Below are positions 8,213 through 10,732 of a stretch of 10,732 nt of DNA, piece by piece (position 1 is the first letter of the stretch; every line of letters begins with the position of its first letter). Location: NCBI GenBank assembly GCA_002474415.1, contig DLQV01000168.1, positions 5,529 through 16,260 on the forward strand, read 5' to 3'. Below the pieces are notes generated by a model. It saw only the letters and a list, made by a program, of their open reading frames with translations, was not told where the DNA came from and did no database searches. This stretch comes from Lachnospiraceae bacterium UBA7598 (lineage in GTDB: Bacteria > Bacillota > Clostridia > Lachnospirales > Lachnospiraceae). The translations under genes were made by a program, and so were the position numbers.

Positions 8213-9430
8213 TTACCGCAATGGTAACACAATTTTATCCAGAATTCCAGTCAAATGTGCAATCGTAATCCCATAATTTGTCATCGGAACGTTCTGTTTC
8301 TTTGCCCGGTCGATTCTCGACAGTACATATCTGCGGTTAAACATACATGCACCACACTGGATGATCAGGTCATACGATTTCAGATCCTGTGGAAAATCCG
8401 TGCCGCTCACATGGTCAACCTTTAACTGCTCCCCAAACCGTTTCCGGAGCATACGCGGAATTTTTACTCTACCGATATCCTCGCTCAAAGGAGCATGTGT
8501 ACAGCATTCCGCAATCAGCACATGAGAGTTTCCGTTCAGCGCATCGATCTGTCTGGCGCCTTCCATATAGTACGGCAAATCCCCTTTGTATGCGGCAAAC
8601 AGCACAGAAAAAGAAGTCAGCATGCTTTCCGCCGGTTTATTCTGGTATACATAATCAAACACCTGGGAATCGGTAATAATCAGCTTTGGTGCCTGCTGCA
8701 ACATATTGAGCGCCGGAAGCAATTTATCCGTGGTCACACTCATAACCATACATTTTTTGTCCAATAACTCACGCAGCGTCTGCACCTGCGGCAAAATCAG
8801 ACGCCCCTTCGGTGCCTGGATATCCTGTGGCATGACAAGAAGCACCAGATCTTCCTCCGTGACAAGATCACCAGTGATCATGTGGTTGCCAAAATTTTCC
8901 GGCACTTTACGGCTCATTGCTTCCCTGACATTTTCCATACCGGCTCCGGTCGATGCACTGACTACCAGTGCATCTTCCTTTGTTTCTTCTTTCAAATAAT
9001 TTTTCAAAGGTGCCGCGTCCGCCACATCTGCCTTATTGATGATCAGAAGAACCGGAATCTTGCGCTCTTTAAACCAGGTATACCATTTCAGTTCTTCTTC
9101 ATAGGATTCGCCCGAAGCCTGCCGAGCAGAAAAAACAATAACTGCCAGATCTGTTTTCTCCGCTGCAAGCCGCGTCCGCTCCACGCGCTGTTCTCCCAGT
9201 GCACTTTCATCGTCAAAGCCTGCCGTATCCATAATCGTACACGGTCCCATCGGATAAATTTCCATCGCCTTGTATACCGGATCGGTTGTCGTTCCTGCCA
9301 CATCTGCGACAATGGAAACCTCCTGCCCAGTAAATGCATTGATAAACGAAGATTTTCCGCTGTTTGTTTTTCCAAATACACCGATATGCAAGCGATTTGC
9401 AGACGGTGTTTCATTCCATGTTGCACCCAT
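8213..9430 (-). CDS. hydF: [FeFe]-hydrogenase maturation GTPase HydF
   Basis: HydF is the scaffold on which the 2Fe subcluster of [FeFe] hydrogenase is assembled before transfer to HydA in the cytoplasm. The 405-residue protein starts with an Era/TrmE-like GTPase domain: G1 GKTNSGKS (residues 20-27), a G2 threonine in AGTTTDP (45-51), G3 DTAG (68-71), G4 NKAD (132-135) and G5 SAS (158-160). A middle dimerisation region leads to the C-terminal [4Fe-4S] domain. The cluster ligands C310-x-H312 and C359-x2-C362 are present with family-typical spacing. However, the residue before C359, usually His in the HCxxC motif, is Gln358. The ATG at 9430 has an AAGGAG ribosome binding site. hydG ends 14 bp upstream, so the two form an operon. 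Length is normal and the gene is intact. Confidence 0.97.
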   Translation of the reverse strand: MGATWNETPSANRLHIGVFGKTNSGKSSFINAFTGQEVSIVADVAGTTTDPVYKAMEIYPMGPCTIMDTAGFDDESALGEQRVERTRLAAEKTDLAVIVFSARQASGESYEEELKWYTWFKERKIPVLLIINKADVADAAPLKNYLKEETKEDALVVSASTGAGMENVREAMSRKVPENFGNHMITGDLVTEEDLVLLVMPQDIQAPKGRLILPQVQTLRELLDKKCMVMSVTTDKLLPALNMLQQAPKLIITDSQVFDYVYQNKPAESMLTSFSVLFAAYKGDLPYYMEGARQIDALNGNSHVLIAECCTHAPLSEDIGRVKIPRMLRKRFGEQLKVDHVSGTDFPQDLKSYDLIIQCGACMFNRRYVLSRIDRAKKQNVPMTNYGITIAHLTGILDKIVLPLR

Positions 9431-9444
9431 ATACTTTCTCCTTT

Positions 9445-10732
9445 TTAGAAACGGAAGTCTCTCTTTCCTTCTCCGATATCGTGGATGTGCTCGTATGCTG
9501 TCTGTTTTACTTTTGGATTTGTAATTTTCTCCAGTTCCTTATCAATCAGTGCCATTCCGATTTCTTTTGTCTCCGGACTTGCATAGTCCTCGAGATACTC
9601 TTTGAGTGTCATCAGTGCATTTGGATGACAGCAATTTAAAATCTGCATGCTCTTGCACAGTGCCATGAAACGGTCTCCGGTTCTTCCTTCCCGATAACAT
9701 GCCGTACAAAATGACGGAATATATCCCATTTTCATCAGCCAGTTTACGACTTCGTCCAATGTACGCTGATCACTGACATCAAACTGTTCGGACGTCTCAT
9801 CTGCAAGCTTCTCTGCTTCCGGGTCCGCATAACCGCCAACACTTGTTTTTGATGCGCCGGAAATCTGAGATACTCCAAGCGGTAACACCTTTTCCCGGAC
9901 TGCCTGACTCTCACGAGTGGAAATAATCATACCGGTATACGGAACAGAAATACGAATCAACGCACAGATCTTTGCAAACGTATCATCACTGATTCCATTG
10001 TCAAACGCACTCGGATCAATATCATCCGCTTTCTTTACACGCGGCACACTGATCGTATGCGGTCCGACGCCATGCACGGCCTCTAAGTGCTCTGCATGCA
10101 TCAGAAGTCCCGCAAATTCGTAGCGATATCCTTCCAAACCAAACAATACTCCCAGACCAACATCATCAATTCCACCTTCCATTGCACGGTCCATAGCCTC
10201 GGTATGATAATTGTAATCATGCTTCGGTCCGGTCGGATGCAGTTCTTCGTATCCTTTCTTGTTATAGGTCTCCTGAAACAGAATGTACGTTCCGATGCCT
10301 GCCTCTTTGAGTTTTCTGTAATTTTCTACAGTGGTCGCCGCAATGTTTACGTTAACGCGGCGGATGGAACCATTTTTGTGCTTGATGCTGTAAATGGTCT
10401 TGATACACTCCAGAATATATTCAATCGGATTGTTGACCGGATCTTCTCCTGCCTCAATAGCCAGACGCTTATGTCCCATATCCTGTAATGCCGTTACCTC
10501 TTTTGCAACTTCTTCCTGTGTCAGTTTTTTTCTTGCGATATGTTTATTTTTTAAATGGTATGGACAGTAAACACATCCGTTCACACAGTAATTTGACAGG
10601 TAAAGCGGTGCAAACAATACGATCCGGTTTCCATAAAAATCCTTTTTGATCTGCTGTGCCAGTTCATACACCTCATCAATCTTTTCCTGATTTTCACATG
10701 CCAGAAGCACCGATGCCTCACGGTGTGTCAAG
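9445..10732 (-). CDS. hydG: [FeFe]-hydrogenase maturation radical SAM tyrosine lyase HydG (N-terminus beyond window)
   Basis: HydG is a radical-SAM enzyme that splits L-tyrosine to p-cresol and turns the remaining fragment into CO and cyanide, delivered as an Fe(CO)2(CN)-cysteine unit for the hydrogenase active site. In the 428 visible residues the SAM-cluster motif CVNGCVYC (CX3CX2C, visible residues 49, 53 and 56) precedes a TIM-barrel core. A second cluster motif CX2CX22C (342, 345 and 368; FCTACYREGRTGD) binds the auxiliary cluster where the Fe synthon forms; this distinguishes HydG from ThiH and HydE. The C-terminal GEGKRDFRF is typical. By comparison with the family (about 470 residues), roughly 45 N-terminal residues lie past the right edge. 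The in-frame TTG at 10731 is therefore an internal leucine codon, not the start. hydF follows 14 bp downstream. Confidence 0.97.
   Translation of the reverse strand, partial: LTHREASVLLACENQEKIDEVYELAQQIKKDFYGNRIVLFAPLYLSNYCVNGCVYCPYHLKNKHIARKKLTQEEVAKEVTALQDMGHKRLAIEAGEDPVNNPIEYILECIKTIYSIKHKNGSIRRVNVNIAATTVENYRKLKEAGIGTYILFQETYNKKGYEELHPTGPKHDYNYHTEAMDRAMEGGIDDVGLGVLFGLEGYRYEFAGLLMHAEHLEAVHGVGPHTISVPRVKKADDIDPSAFDNGISDDTFAKICALIRISVPYTGMIISTRESQAVREKVLPLGVSQISGASKTSVGGYADPEAEKLADETSEQFDVSDQRTLDEVVNWLMKMGYIPSFCTACYREGRTGDRFMALCKSMQILNCCHPNALMTLKEYLEDYASPETKEIGMALIDKELEKITNPKVKQTAYEHIHDIGEGKRDFRF

Noticed and set aside
8882..9448. A 188-codon plus-strand frame with many Cys and His residues opposite hydF
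   Set aside because: It looks zinc-finger-like at a glance, but the Cys/His richness comes from reading the complement of the HydF GTPase coding strand. There is no regular C/H spacing.
10729..10732. TTG at the right edge as the true start of hydG
   Set aside because: The SAM-cluster cysteines would be only 49 residues from the start, against about 96 in characterised HydG, so the N-terminus is cut by the window.

Overview
The window looks like a chromosomal segment from an anaerobic, fermentative Firmicute, most likely Lachnospiraceae-like. The evidence is the AddAB-type (not RecBCD) recombination enzyme, [FeFe]-hydrogenase maturases HydG and HydF, strong AGGAGG-like ribosome binding sites, and moderate GC judged by eye. 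No species can be named from the sequence alone. All genes lie on the minus strand, so transcription runs from the right end of the window to the left. The coding sequence is almost continuous, and no gene-free stretch exceeds about 110 bases.

Right part (8148-10732): hydG (its N-terminus lies beyond the window edge) is followed after 14 bp by hydF. Together they make and load the 2Fe subcluster of [FeFe] hydrogenase; hydE and the hydrogenase itself are not in the window. Directly after hydF comes a 16-codon open reading frame with a near-perfect ribosome binding site that starts at the hydF stop codon. It ends one base before the start of a cytidylate kinase-like P-loop protein. That gene is closed by a long A/U-flanked hairpin terminator (7511-7551).

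Left part (1-7454): a new transcription unit probably starts just past the terminator, with a candidate extended -10 promoter at 7482-7512. It encodes the small membrane protein LrgA and its partner LrgB (1-bp stop/start overlap). After 22 bp come addB and then addA (stop and start codons abut), the two subunits of the helicase-nuclease that processes double-strand breaks. addA runs off the left edge, so its C-terminal nuclease domain is not visible.

Most of the window is conventional. The points worth a second look are the tiny ORF at the hydF/kinase junction, a Gln in place of a conserved cluster-region His in HydF, an unusual nucleotide-binding loop in the kinase-like protein, and the apparent co-transcription of a LrgAB membrane system with the DNA-repair genes. 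I see no mobile element, CRISPR array, tRNA or rRNA, and no convincing new multi-gene system.
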